64,000 nucleotides of DNA, from positions 93,307 through 157,306 of the forward strand of contig JAEETA010000002.1 of NCBI GenBank assembly GCA_016286555.1. The letters are read 5' to 3'. Origin of the DNA: Lachnospiraceae bacterium (GTDB taxonomy: Bacteria; Bacillota; Clostridia; Lachnospirales; Lachnospiraceae). This document shows positions 1-10,119 of this stretch, piece by piece. The position numbers and the translations under genes are program-made. The notes below the pieces were generated by a model, which saw only the letters and a list, made by a program, of their open reading frames with translations, ran no database searches and was not told the origin of the DNA. The number at the start of each line of letters is the position of its first letter. Position 1 is the first letter of the stretch.

Positions 1-1060
1 TGGGGCAGTTGCAACACCAGATGCCCTGTTTGCTCCCACGGTTGCAGGAGCGGAAGGCCTTGTGGTAGGCGGTATGTCTTGCAAAAAGGGATGCGATCTG
101 CAGCTCCGTCAAGGGGCGCAGAAGGCTGTAGTAGTGAATGTCACTGTCTGTCAGATGACTGAAATACTCCGTGAAATCCGACTCAAACTCGTAGGATTTG
201 GAGTATTGATGGTTGACCGTGGAGCCCTTTACGGTGCTCTCATTGGCACTGGTCTCGTTGGAGAGGGTGATGTCCTTCAGGCCCAGGAGATATGCCGCTA
301 CCACGGAGGAAAAAGCTACCACCGCGGAGAAGGGGATATGACCGTTGAGATACCCCTGTTCGTTCAGCTCCAGAATGCCCTTATCCAGGATGCGGCGGGC
401 CACATAGTCTCCCTGCCTGTGATCACAGATCCCGCAGACATTTTTCGTGGTTTCGTTCCCGTTGATAACGTAGGTGACGATCCGCTCGTCCCGCAGCAGC
501 TCCAGGCTCACCACGGAATCCTTGCCGCCGCCCACAGGCACGAGATACCCCTCGTAGGAGGTTTCATCATGCCGGGGCGCCTCTTCCGTCTCGGATGCGG
601 GAGCAAAGTGCACCAGATCCTCCATGGAGACCGTGATGTCATTCAGATAGAGGAACTCTCCCAGGCCATGGAAATACAGTTTTTTCCACCAGACCTGCTG
701 CCACTTGCTTAAGGGTCCGCAGGGGATCTCCACCCGCTTCGGACACACGGTTTTGAAATAGCTGATGGTCTCCGCCATGCCCAGAGAAAAAAGCATCTCT
801 TTCAGAATCGGATCCTGCAGGGGATCTTCAAGGCCTGCGATGCGGGATGCGACGCCGGCAGTTCCGGGGAGTGCTACAGGCTCTCCGTCCGCCCCCTTGA
901 CTCGCAGCGGGAATTCCCATCTGGAGGTAAAGGATCTAAGCCCCGGGATATCGAAGTCGTAATACACCTTCAGGGTTCCATCCTCCACCTGCGCCCGGAA
1001 GTCCTTATAAACAAATGACGCATATGTCATCCGAAAATCATCAAATTGCTTTTGAGACAT
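1..1060 (-). CDS. MurL-like (UDP-MurNAc-L-Ala-L-Glu epimerase family) protein, 3'-truncated by the window edge
   Basis: Open minus-strand frame from ATG at 1060 (MSQKQFDDFRMTYASFVYKDF...) to the window edge; contains GGGKDSVVSLELL, LSNETSANES, NHQYSKSYEFESDF and CNRGSKQGIWCCNCP. Missing from the ORF track because its stop is outside the window. Confidence 0.6.
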   Translation of the reverse strand, partial: MSQKQFDDFRMTYASFVYKDFRAQVEDGTLKVYYDFDIPGLRSFTSRWEFPLRVKGADGEPVALPGTAGVASRIAGLEDPLQDPILKEMLFSLGMAETISYFKTVCPKRVEIPCGPLSKWQQVWWKKLYFHGLGEFLYLNDITVSMEDLVHFAPASETEEAPRHDETSYEGYLVPVGGGKDSVVSLELLRDERIVTYVINGNETTKNVCGICDHRQGDYVARRILDKGILELNEQGYLNGHIPFSAVVAFSSVVAAYLLGLKDITLSNETSANESTVKGSTVNHQYSKSYEFESDFTEYFSHLTDSDIHYYSLLRPLTELQIASLFARHTAYHKAFRSCNRGSKQGIWCCNCP

Positions 1061-1150
1061 AATATCCTCCGCGCCTTTCTATCAAGGCACATATATTTAT
1101 TTCGTCAGATTTTCACAGAATCAATACTGCGAATGAAGATTTTCCGGTCT

Positions 1151-2476
1151 TTAGGTTTCCTGCAGCCGGAAAGGGTTCAGTTCCGTATGTTGCATAAACT
1201 CTTCCTGAAAATCAGGTAGCTGTGCCAGATTCAGGATCTTTGCTTCCAGGGCGTTTGCCTCCCGGTGTGCCTCTTCCATACCGGCAAGGAGTCTTCCCAT
1301 GGCATCCAGTGCCTTTCCTTCCGGAGTGACGGTGATATCCGACGCATCCAGGATGGCTCCCTTCAACGCCGTATTTCCGCCGGGAAGGATCTTTCCCGCA
1401 AAGTCTTCCGGAAGAAGTCCGATGGTGATGGCATCCTCGGGCTGCAGAAAATACCCGAAGCCTCCTGCCAGGACAACTCTGTCCGGCATTCCGCCTTCTC
1501 CTACCAGAGTCTGCACACCTACCGCAATGGCGGATTTTGCCAGCTGCAGGTCCCGGATCTCCTTCTGGGTCATGCGGATACCCCCGATGAGGATTCCCTC
1601 ATCAAAGTAAGGATCTGCCAGGAGCCCGGTTTCGTCCAGAACGCCCTCTCTCCTGAGTTCTGCCAGGAAATGCACCAGGTCAGCTCCCCAGACTCCACGA
1701 CCGGCACCACCCTCAAAGGCAGGTCCCGCCGCCGCGGCGCATCCACAGATCTGACTATCATCCCACAGAAGACACTCTCCGTTGGTGCCCAGATCCACCA
1801 GCAGAGTGCGGTGTGCCGGTGGCTTCTCCTCCGGAGCGCGCTCTTCCAAAGCAATTTCTCCCCCGGGCCGCGCACCTGCGGTGTCTGCGCCACCGAACTT
1901 CTCCCACGCTGCCGCCAGTCTGCCGGCGTAGAGATCACCACCTACAAAGGCTGAAAAGCCCGGCAGCACTTCCGCCTCTATCCCGCAAACCCGAACCCCC
2001 TCTCTGCCGGGATTCGCCGCATGGAAGGGGGCCTTCCCCAGCTCCTTCGGATTCCTGCCCAGCAGCAGATATTTCATGGTCATGTTGCAGGCAATGCTCA
2101 TGCGCAGATCATCGGGGATCACATCTCCCAGAAAGTACCTGACACCCTCCTCCAGAAACCCCAGCACCGATGCCCGCATGGCTTCCGCCGCCTGCGGATC
2201 CTCTGCCGCCACAATCCGTGAAAGCACATCCCGTCCGTACTCCCCCTGCGGGTTTAATCCGACATAAGTGTCACATACCACGCCTTCCGGACTGACACAG
2301 GCCATGGCGATGGTGGTGGTACCGATGTCGGCACCGATGACGAAATGCCCGGAGGCAGGGAAGGAATCATTGCCCCCCTCCGTCGCTAGAGATCTCATAT
2401 TATGCAGTTCTCCGAAGCAGGCACCGCATCCGGTACAGATCACGCATCTGCTTCCCTTTTTCCCATTGTAAGGCAC
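1151..2476 (-). CDS. ASKHA-domain (DUF4445/RACE-like) protein with short N-terminal CxxCxxCxxC motif
   Basis: FVIGADIGTTTIAMACVSPEG (ASKHA phosphate-1), LLVDLGTNGECLL, LAGGFGYFL; N-terminal RCVICTGCGACF. Confidence 0.75.
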   Translation of the reverse strand: MPYNGKKGSRCVICTGCGACFGELHNMRSLATEGGNDSFPASGHFVIGADIGTTTIAMACVSPEGVVCDTYVGLNPQGEYGRDVLSRIVAAEDPQAAEAMRASVLGFLEEGVRYFLGDVIPDDLRMSIACNMTMKYLLLGRNPKELGKAPFHAANPGREGVRVCGIEAEVLPGFSAFVGGDLYAGRLAAAWEKFGGADTAGARPGGEIALEERAPEEKPPAHRTLLVDLGTNGECLLWDDSQICGCAAAAGPAFEGGAGRGVWGADLVHFLAELRREGVLDETGLLADPYFDEGILIGGIRMTQKEIRDLQLAKSAIAVGVQTLVGEGGMPDRVVLAGGFGYFLQPEDAITIGLLPEDFAGKILPGGNTALKGAILDASDITVTPEGKALDAMGRLLAGMEEAHREANALEAKILNLAQLPDFQEEFMQHTELNPFRLQET

Positions 2477-2491
2477 GGAATCACGCCTCCA

Positions 2492-2980
2492 TCATTTCAA
2501 CGCCCGCTTCAGGAGCAGCTTCTTCAGTTTGATCTTCCAGGACAGCGGAAGCATTCTTCCCAGCCCGTAGCCCGCACTCAGCACTCTGCTCTTCAGGCTC
2601 TTTTTCCCGGCAGTGCCGTTTTCTGCCAGATAGATGTTGTTCAGGATCCGGATGTTTCTCCGGCGCACATCCGGCAGCTCCAGAATGCTTTTCAGAACGC
2701 CGCTCCGATACGCAAACGCGGTCTTTCCATCCGCACCTTCCGTAAATCGCTTCACGGTGGCTTCCTCCGGCAGGGTACCAATGCAGATCAGGTAGGTCAC
2801 TACCAGAAAGTCCTGAGGACTCAGGTCCTGCATCGTCTGCAGATCCAGGGTCCTGGGCATCGCCGTATTGATGGCAAAGCACACCGGATCCGTCAGCAGC
2901 GGGCTCTTTTCCCCGCCGTTTTCCAGTGCTTTTTTCTCCAGCGCCGTCATCAGTTTTTCCATAGAGGTATAGTTTCCCAT
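2492..2980 (-). CDS. hypothetical protein, likely cotranscribed with the upstream minus-strand genes
   Basis: 162-aa ORF directly upstream of the ASKHA gene on the same strand. Confidence 0.55.
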   Translation of the reverse strand: MGNYTSMEKLMTALEKKALENGGEKSPLLTDPVCFAINTAMPRTLDLQTMQDLSPQDFLVVTYLICIGTLPEEATVKRFTEGADGKTAFAYRSGVLKSILELPDVRRRNIRILNNIYLAENGTAGKKSLKSRVLSAGYGLGRMLPLSWKIKLKKLLLKRALK

Positions 2981-3019
2981 AATCCCTTATATTTTATCAA
3001 AAGCAGGGCAAAAAGAAAA

Positions 3020-3043
3020 CCGTCGCAGCTACTGCTGCGACGG
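3020..3043 (-). terminator. intrinsic terminator downstream of rny
   Basis: CCGTCGCAGC-TACT-GCTGCGACGG hairpin followed on the minus strand by TTTTCTTTTT. Confidence 0.8.
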
Positions 3044-3074
3044 CTAATTCTTTCCTTAAGTTCGGGTGCGGCGA

Positions 3075-4631
3075 TCACTTTGCGTAATCTACCACTCGAC
3101 TTTCGCGGATGACATTCACCTTGATCTGACCGGGATACTTCATCTCGTTCTGGATCTGCTGGGAAATGTCGTGAGCCAGGATCACCATGTCGGTGTCGCT
3201 GACCTGCTCCGGAACCACCATAACGCGAACCTCGCGGCCCGCCTGAATGGCGAAGGACTTTTCTACTCCCTTGAAATTGTTGGCGATCTCCTCCAACTGC
3301 GTCAGGCGGTTGGTGTAGATCTCTAAGGTCTCTCTTCTTGCTCCCGGTCTCGCTGCAGAAATCGTATCGGCTGCCTGCACGATACATGCGATCAGGGATT
3401 GAGGCTCCACGTCGCCGTGATGTGCCTCCACCGCGTTGATAATGGTGGGATTCTCCTTATACTTGCGGCAGATCTCGGCACCGAGCTGCACATGGGAGCC
3501 CTCCATCTCGTGGTCCACAGCCTTACCGATGTCATGCAGCAGACCTGCGCGCTTTGCGGTCTTCACATCCAGACCCATCTCAGCGGCAAGCAGCCCGCAC
3601 AGCTGTGCAACCTCCACGGAATGCTTCAAAACGTTCTGGCCGAAGCTGGTGCGGTACTTCATACGACCCAGCAGTCTGACCACATCGGGATGCAGCCCGT
3701 GCACACCCGCTTCGAGGACGGCAGCTTCGCCTTCCTCCTTGATGGTCTGATCCACTTCCTTCTGTGCCTTCTCCACCATCTCTTCAATCTTGGCGGGATG
3801 AATGCGTCCGTCCACGATGAGTTTCTCAAGGGCAAGCCTTGCGACCTCTCTGCGGACCGGCTCGAAAGCGGACAGCACCACAGCCTCCGGCGTGTCATCA
3901 ATGATGAGTTCCACACCGGTGAGGGTCTCGAGGGTACGAATATTTCTGCCCTCGCGCCCGATGATCCTTCCCTTCATATCGTCACTGGGAAGTTGTACAA
4001 CGGAAATCGTACTTTCAGAGACATGATCTGCAGCACATCTCTGAATGGAGGATACCACCAGCTCTTTTGCGCGCTTGTCGCATTCCTCCTTGACCTGAGC
4101 CTCCATTTCCTTGATTCTCACGGCCTTTTCGTGCTTTAAGTCATCTTCAACAATTCGTAGTAAGTAGTCCTTTGCCTGTTCAGAGGTTAACCCGGAAATC
4201 CGTTCCAGTTCCTGTACCCGTTGCTCATTCAGCTTGGAAATATCCTCTTTCATACGATTGAGAGATTCTTCCTTTGCTGCCAGCGTGGCCTCGCGCTTCT
4301 CCAGCGCGTCGGTCTTCTTGTCAATCGACTCTTCCTTCTGTCTGATCCTGTTCTCGCTCTTCTGTACCTCCGCACGACGCTCCTTGACCTCGCGGTCCAC
4401 GTCGTTCTTGATGCGGATGGCATCCTCCTTCGCCTTCAGCGAAGCTTCACGTTTCTCAGAATCGGCAGTCTTCAGAGCTTCATCAATGATCTTGCGGGCA
4501 CGCTCTTCTGCGGTGCCGATGGTCTGCTCTTCTCTGCGCTTATCGGAAGCGACAGTGAGTTTCCAGACTACCAGTGCCGTGATCAGAACAGCTGCGGCAA
4601 CGATCGCGATGACAATGCCGTAGTGTAACAT
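3075..4631 (-). CDS. rny: ribonuclease Y
   Basis: N-terminal TM segment, long coiled coil, KH region ([34 protein letters not shown]), HD domain ([12 protein letters not shown]). Confidence 0.97.
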   Translation of the reverse strand: MLHYGIVIAIVAAAVLITALVVWKLTVASDKRREEQTIGTAEERARKIIDEALKTADSEKREASLKAKEDAIRIKNDVDREVKERRAEVQKSENRIRQKEESIDKKTDALEKREATLAAKEESLNRMKEDISKLNEQRVQELERISGLTSEQAKDYLLRIVEDDLKHEKAVRIKEMEAQVKEECDKRAKELVVSSIQRCAADHVSESTISVVQLPSDDMKGRIIGREGRNIRTLETLTGVELIIDDTPEAVVLSAFEPVRREVARLALEKLIVDGRIHPAKIEEMVEKAQKEVDQTIKEEGEAAVLEAGVHGLHPDVVRLLGRMKYRTSFGQNVLKHSVEVAQLCGLLAAEMGLDVKTAKRAGLLHDIGKAVDHEMEGSHVQLGAEICRKYKENPTIINAVEAHHGDVEPQSLIACIVQAADTISAARPGARRETLEIYTNRLTQLEEIANNFKGVEKSFAIQAGREVRVMVVPEQVSDTDMVILAHDISQQIQNEMKYPGQIKVNVIRESRVVDYAK

Positions 4632-4715
4632 GACAGGAGTACCTCCTTATAAAATTTTCACAGTACAACAAATCTATATTAGAGATTTTTGGTCAATATG
4701 TCAAGGCACTTTACT

Positions 4716-5930
4716 CTAACAAAGTGTGTATTTCAGCAAGATAACATAGAGTGCAAAAATCACCGCGGCTACGGCAATTCGTCGCAGTACCGCAGGGCTC
4801 ATGGGGATCTCTCCCGCCACAAATCCGTCGATGCCATCGCACAGTTTTTTGTAAAATCCGCGGTTTTCGATGAGAACTCCGCAGACCGCATTTCTGAGAA
4901 GCTCGATCACGGTTCCCGCCACCCAGATGGCGCAGATCATGGCTGCCACCCAGAGCATTCGATGCAGTCCGTGAACCTGCTCTCGCAGATAGTCTCCGCG
5001 GCAGACGGTGTTAAAAAGGTACTCCCGCCACACCGGTACCTGATGGAAGCAGTAGACTCCCAGAGCAGTCCCCGCCAGCCGGTCGATGACAGGTACGGAT
5101 TTTTCCTTTGTCTGTACCGCGAAAAAGAAAATGCTATAGGCCATCACCAGGTTCGGCAGCGTCCGCATCCTGGATCTGTAGGTCTCGCCGTAATCGTACA
5201 GGGTCTGCAGGATCCCGCTGCGCAGGCTCTCATAGGGTTCGAAGGCAGCGCGGTAAACGGTGAGTGCCAGCCACAGCCCCAGGAACAGGAGCAGCACTTT
5301 TTTCCCGGAAGGGAGTTTTTTCAGATAGGTCTTCAGGTAGCCCGTCAGCACATAGATATACATGGCCACCCAGATCTCGTTGGCGAAAAATCCGATCTCC
5401 ACCACGGGGCCGTAGCCGAACTGGAAGCGGTCATTGCCCGCCGTGGTGTAAAGGATCATCAAAAATCCGAACAGGATAAGCAGAAACTCTGTAATACGGC
5501 GATTCTCCGGCCGAAAGAGCAGGTTCAGGAAGGGAGAAAACAACATCAGCAGAACATAGCAGTTCACAAACCAGAGCATGTCCTGTTCCAGAGGAAAAAA
5601 GGCGGAATACAGGTCAAACCCGGAGATATTGCGGAGCCGGAACATGCAGATCAGGGTCAGCACCAGGGAATAGCAAAATCCCGTGAGCCACACGTGGAGC
5701 ACCCGTCTCGACCGGAAGGGCGTCCCCACGGTAAACCAGGCGGTGATGATGAAAAAGACGCTGCAGGCCACCCGTGAAAGGGAGTCGCAGGCCGCATAGA
5801 AAAAGTTCACCGCCGGGTTCCCCAGTTCACTGAGGTACCCCTGTCCGGTATAGTGATCCGCAATGATGGCGATGATGCACAGGATCCTCACCAGCTCTAA
5901 ATTGGAATTGCGCGTTCTCTTTTCGTTCAT
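4716..5930 (-). CDS. acyltransferase family 3 (membrane O-acyltransferase-like) protein
   Basis: RNSNLELVRILCIIAIIADHY N-terminus and multiple hydrophobic segments. Confidence 0.8.
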   Translation of the reverse strand: MNEKRTRNSNLELVRILCIIAIIADHYTGQGYLSELGNPAVNFFYAACDSLSRVACSVFFIITAWFTVGTPFRSRRVLHVWLTGFCYSLVLTLICMFRLRNISGFDLYSAFFPLEQDMLWFVNCYVLLMLFSPFLNLLFRPENRRITEFLLILFGFLMILYTTAGNDRFQFGYGPVVEIGFFANEIWVAMYIYVLTGYLKTYLKKLPSGKKVLLLFLGLWLALTVYRAAFEPYESLRSGILQTLYDYGETYRSRMRTLPNLVMAYSIFFFAVQTKEKSVPVIDRLAGTALGVYCFHQVPVWREYLFNTVCRGDYLREQVHGLHRMLWVAAMICAIWVAGTVIELLRNAVCGVLIENRGFYKKLCDGIDGFVAGEIPMSPAVLRRIAVAAVIFALYVILLKYTLC

Positions 5931-6336
5931 CCTTCCTGCCAGTTCCTTTCCGCATGATCGGTCCGAAAGATTTTTGCTCTGTCTCCTATCATAAACCGCC
6001 GATGGTATTTTTCAAAGTTTTTCCTTTCCTTCTTTCCGTGGAGATACCGACGGAGGATTTTCCCGGAGCCGCAGGTCCCTCGGTGCCGAAAGCAGCCAAA
6101 AATTTCATCTTGCGTCTCCTTCAGGGTTATGTTATATTCTCGTTACACGGGCGGGGCGCCGCCTTCTTTCGGGGATTCCCCGATATTTCCCTTTTTGAGA
6201 GAGTTTTTTTACCTGATGTTGTATTACACTGTATTTGCATGCGGTGATTTTCTGCAGTGATCCTGCGCGAAGGAGCGCAGTGTTTACTGCGACATTGTAA
6301 CAGTTCATTCAGGCGCAAAAAATGCGTTGACAAAAT

Positions 6337-6350
6337 CGAACAGATGTTTT
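6337..6350 (+). promoter_or_regulatory. candidate LexA (SOS) box 1 within recA promoter
   Basis: CGAACAGATGTTTT between TTGACA (6327-6332) and a TAATGT -10 element. Confidence 0.6.
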
Positions 6351-6369
6351 AATGTATTCCTTAGTGATG

Positions 6370-6383
6370 CGAACATTTGTTCC
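6370..6383 (+). promoter_or_regulatory. candidate LexA (SOS) box 2 upstream of recA
   Basis: CGAACATTTGTTCC, close to the Gram-positive CGAAC-N4-GTTCG consensus, 20 nt upstream of the recA start. Confidence 0.75.
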
Positions 6384-6402
6384 TGAAAAGGAGATATTTT
6401 TT

Positions 6403-7473
6403 ATGGAAAACGAAGAGAAGAAAAAAGCATTGGAAGCGGCCCTGAGCCAGCTGGAGAAGCAGTACGGCAAGGGCGCGGTCATGCGGCTGGGAGATCCCGC
6501 TGCCCAGATGAAGGTGGAGACCATCCCCACCGGTTCCATCAGCCTCGACATCGCGCTGGGGCAGGGCGGTATCCCGAAGGGAAGGATCATCGAGATTTAC
6601 GGTCCCGAGTCCAGTGGTAAGACCACCGTTACGCTCCATATGATCGCAGAGGTTCAGAAGCGTGGAGGCATCGCAGGTTTCATCGATGCGGAGCACGCAC
6701 TGGATCCCGTATATGCCAAGAATATCGGCGTCGACATCGACAATCTCTACATCTCTCAGCCGGACAGCGGCGAGCAGGCACTGGAGATCGCCGAGACCAT
6801 GGTTCGCTCCGGCGCCATCGATATCGTTGTTGTGGACTCCGTCGCAGCTTTGGTTCCCAAGGCTGAGATCGAGGGTGATATGGGCGATGCACACGTAGGT
6901 CTCCAGGCCCGCCTCATGAGCCAGGCACTGCGGAAGCTTACCGCCGTCATCAGCAAGTCCAACTGCTGCGTGGTATTCATCAACCAGCTCCGTGAGAAGG
7001 TAGGCGTGATGTTCGGTAACCCCGAGACCACCACCGGCGGTCGCGCACTGAAGTTCTACTCTTCCGTCCGTCTGGATGTCCGCCGCATCGAGTCCATCAA
7101 GCAGGGCGGCGAGGTCATCGGTAACCGTACCCGCGTGAAGGTGGTCAAGAATAAGGTGGCTCCTCCCTTCAAGGAGGCAGAGTTCGATATCATGTTCGGC
7201 GAGGGCATCAGCATCGTCGGCGATATCCTGGATAAGGCAACGGATGCCAATATCATCGTGAAGTCCGGTGCATGGTTCGCCTACAAGGGGGACAAGATCG
7301 GCCAGGGACGCGAGAATGCAAAGCAGTACCTGAAGGATAATCCGGCCATCTTCTCCGAGGTGGAGCAGGCAGTCCGTTCCTTCTACGGTCTGGACGGCAA
7401 GGATGAGGAAGAGGCACCCGCTGCGGATGCGAAGGCTTCCGGGAAAGCTTCCAAGTCCAAGGAGGAAGCTTGA
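6403..7473 (+). CDS. recA: recombinase RecA
   Basis: [40 protein letters not shown] Walker A; RBS AAAGGAG upstream of ATG 6403. Confidence 0.98.
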   Translation: MENEEKKKALEAALSQLEKQYGKGAVMRLGDPAAQMKVETIPTGSISLDIALGQGGIPKGRIIEIYGPESSGKTTVTLHMIAEVQKRGGIAGFIDAEHALDPVYAKNIGVDIDNLYISQPDSGEQALEIAETMVRSGAIDIVVVDSVAALVPKAEIEGDMGDAHVGLQARLMSQALRKLTAVISKSNCCVVFINQLREKVGVMFGNPETTTGGRALKFYSSVRLDVRRIESIKQGGEVIGNRTRVKVVKNKVAPPFKEAEFDIMFGEGISIVGDILDKATDANIIVKSGAWFAYKGDKIGQGRENAKQYLKDNPAIFSEVEQAVRSFYGLDGKDEEEAPAADAKASGKASKSKEEA

Positions 7474-8075
7474 TCATCTCACAGATCCTCCCCCTGAACA
7501 AAAGCAGGAGCCGTGTATTTCTGGACGGCGAATTTGCCTTTGTTCTCTATAAGGGAGAACTGAACCGGCTGCACATCGAGGAAGGGGAGGATCTGAGCGA
7601 AGAGACCTATGCACAGATCATGAACGAGATCCTTCCGAAGCGCGCTAAGCTCCGGGCCATGAACATGCTCCAGACCAAGTCCTACACCGAGTCAGAGCTG
7701 GCGAGGAAGCTGCGGGACGGGGGATACCCCGAACCTATCATCAAGGACACCTTAAGCTACGTTGCCTCCTACGGTTACACGGATGATGTGCGCTTCGCCG
7801 CAGACTACATCCGCTACCACTGCAAGGACAGAGGCAGGCGCAGGCTCATGATGGAGTTACAGCGCAAAGGCGTATCGGAGGCCTCCTTCGATAAAGCCTG
7901 GCAGGAATGCGAGGATCTGGGACTGACGGAAGACGAGGACACTTCCCTGCAGATGCTCCTGCAGAAGAAGCACTACGAGCCGGGGCAGACAGATGAGAAG
8001 CTGCGCAGGAAGATCGTATCCTATCTCCTGCGGAGGGGGTATTCCATGGAGCGTATCATGCACGCCATCTCCTGA
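7470..8075 (+). CDS. recX: regulatory protein RecX
   Basis: Overlaps the recA stop; [54 protein letters not shown] is RecX-like. Confidence 0.9.
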   Translation: MIISQILPLNKSRSRVFLDGEFAFVLYKGELNRLHIEEGEDLSEETYAQIMNEILPKRAKLRAMNMLQTKSYTESELARKLRDGGYPEPIIKDTLSYVASYGYTDDVRFAADYIRYHCKDRGRRRLMMELQRKGVSEASFDKAWQECEDLGLTEDEDTSLQMLLQKKHYEPGQTDEKLRRKIVSYLLRRGYSMERIMHAIS

Positions 8076-8133
8076 GAAGTCCAAACCCAACTGAGCATCG
8101 AGAAGGCTCGCCCAAACGAATTGACACGCAAAA

Positions 8134-8164
8134 ATGCCGCAGAAGAATCGCTCTTCTGCGGCAT
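8134..8164. terminator. bidirectional terminator between recX and cinA
   Basis: ATGCCGCAGAAG-aatcgct-CTTCTGCGGCAT with flanking A and T runs. Confidence 0.8.
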
Positions 8165-8229
8165 CTTTTCATATCCAAATCATTCTTCAAATTCAACGGG
8201 GCCAACCATCCTCAAGGATGCGGGATTGC

Positions 8230-9495
8230 TCAGTTCTTCTCTGCAGTCTGATTCTCTGCGAAATACTCCAGCATCGCTTCCCGCATCAGTACCAGTGCCT
8301 GGACCACAGCGCGATCCCGGATCATCTGGCGGTTTCCCGTGAAGTGATATTCCTTCACGCGAACCTTCCCTTTCAGTCCGCAGCCGATATAGACGAGACC
8401 GATCTCCTGACCTTCCTCTGCCACAGGTCCTGCATATCCCGTGATGCTGACACACAGGTCCGCCTTGCTCATGGACGCCAGCCCCTTTACCATCTCCTCA
8501 GCACACTGACGGCTGACGGCAGTATGCTTTTGCAGGGTTGTTTTCTTCACACCCAGGAGCTTGCGCTTTGCTTTGTTGGAATAGGTTACCACACCGGTCT
8601 TCAGGCTTTCGGATACACCGGGTACATTAATGAGTCTTCCGCTCAGGAGTCCGCCGGTACAGGATTCTGCCGTTGCAACGGTGAGATTATTCTCCAGCAG
8701 CAGAGCGACCACAGCTTCCTCCAGGGTCTCATCCACTTCGGAAGAGTAAACCTTATTTCCGAAACGGCTCTTGATCTCTTTCACCACAGGCTTTAAGAGT
8801 TTCTTCGCTTCCTTCTCGGATTCCGCTCCTGCAGTCACGCGGATATGCACTTCTCCGATCTTCGCATAGGTAGCGATGGTGGGATTGGACTGGGAATCAA
8901 TGAGATCCTTGATCAGTTCCTCCGCCTTACTTTCACCCACACCGCAGAGCTTCACCGTCTTGGAGACGATCACCTGCTCACTGCGCTCTGCCAGGTAAGG
9001 AGCCACCTGCTGTTCAAACATGGGACGAAGCTCCGCAGGGGGGCCTGGCATCAGGATCAGGGTACACTTCTTCTCTTCCAGCAGGATGCCGGGAGCCGTA
9101 CCGTTGGGATTGGGAATGGCTCTTCCACCCTCGGGGATCAGTGCCTGCTTCCAGTTGTTCTTGGTAGGCTTGGTACCCTTCTTCTTGAAGAATTCCTCGA
9201 TGGCCTTACGGCTGAACTCATCCTCGATGAGCTTATGGCCCGTAACCTTTGCAGCCACTTCCTTGGTCAGATCGTCTTCCGTGGGTCCCAGGCCGCCGGA
9301 GACCAGCACGATATCGGAACGTTCGATGGCAGTCTTAAACGCCCAGGTCAGGCGCTCTTCGTTGTCGCCCACCACGGTCTGGAAATAGTTGTTCAGACCC
9401 AGGGCAGCACACCCCTCCGCCAGAAAAGCGGCGTTGGTGTTGACGATGTTACCCATGAGTATTTCGGTACCGACACAGATAATCTCTACAGTCAT
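8230..9495 (-). CDS. cinA: CinA family competence/damage-inducible protein
   Basis: EIICVGTEILMGNIVNTNAAFLA, LVSGGLGPTEDDLTKE, C-terminal VATAESCTGGLLSGRL. Confidence 0.95.
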   Translation of the reverse strand: MTVEIICVGTEILMGNIVNTNAAFLAEGCAALGLNNYFQTVVGDNEERLTWAFKTAIERSDIVLVSGGLGPTEDDLTKEVAAKVTGHKLIEDEFSRKAIEEFFKKKGTKPTKNNWKQALIPEGGRAIPNPNGTAPGILLEEKKCTLILMPGPPAELRPMFEQQVAPYLAERSEQVIVSKTVKLCGVGESKAEELIKDLIDSQSNPTIATYAKIGEVHIRVTAGAESEKEAKKLLKPVVKEIKSRFGNKVYSSEVDETLEEAVVALLLENNLTVATAESCTGGLLSGRLINVPGVSESLKTGVVTYSNKAKRKLLGVKKTTLQKHTAVSRQCAEEMVKGLASMSKADLCVSITGYAGPVAEEGQEIGLVYIGCGLKGKVRVKEYHFTGNRQMIRDRAVVQALVLMREAMLEYFAENQTAEKN

Positions 9496-9522
9496 ACAGT
9501 CCTCCTTTCGGAAGCACGGACG

Positions 9523-10119
9523 TTACAGCATCACTTTGCGGTTCTTGTACAGATAATCGATCAGGGAGATCACCGTCAGGAGCAGTGCGATCCACATGAG
9601 GGACTGCGCCAGAACGGTAAACCACCGGAATCCGGCAAGCAAGGGCTCTGCCAGCATGGTGATGATCATCAGCATCTGGAAGGTGGTCTTGAATTTTCCC
9701 CAGTAGCTGGCAGCGATGACGATTCCGGCATCGGATGCCACCAGACGAAAGCCGCTGATGATAAACTCTCTGGAGATGATCACGATGACCACCCAGGCAG
9801 GGATTTTGCTCATATCCACGAGGCAGATCAGTGCAGCGCACACCAGAAGTTTATCCGCCAGAGGATCCATGAATTTTCCGAAGTTCGTCACCAGGTTGTA
9901 CTTCCGGGCGATCTTCCCGTCCACCAGATCCGTCAGACTGGCGATGATAAAGATGGCTTCCGCCAGGACGCAGTACAGGATCCCGCCGCTGCCGTTCCAC
10001 TCCTCGCGCCCCACCAGGAGCAGGATCACGAAGGGAATGATCAGCACCACGCGGATCATGGTCAGAATATTGGGGACATTCCAGATAGGCTTCTTTTCCT
10101 TGAAGCTTGCATCAGTCAT
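9523..10119 (-). CDS. pgsA: CDP-diacylglycerol--glycerol-3-phosphate 3-phosphatidyltransferase
   Basis: WNVPNILTMIRV and SLTDLVDGKIARKYNLVTNFGKFMDPLADKLL (CDP-alcohol phosphotransferase motif). Confidence 0.93.
   Translation of the reverse strand: MTDASFKEKKPIWNVPNILTMIRVVLIIPFVILLLVGREEWNGSGGILYCVLAEAIFIIASLTDLVDGKIARKYNLVTNFGKFMDPLADKLLVCAALICLVDMSKIPAWVVIVIISREFIISGFRLVASDAGIVIAASYWGKFKTTFQMLMIITMLAEPLLAGFRWFTVLAQSLMWIALLLTVISLIDYLYKNRKVML

Noticed and set aside
5954-6247. 97-aa plus-strand ORF between the acyltransferase and recA
   Set aside because: No RBS-like context or motif; likely spurious in an intergenic region.
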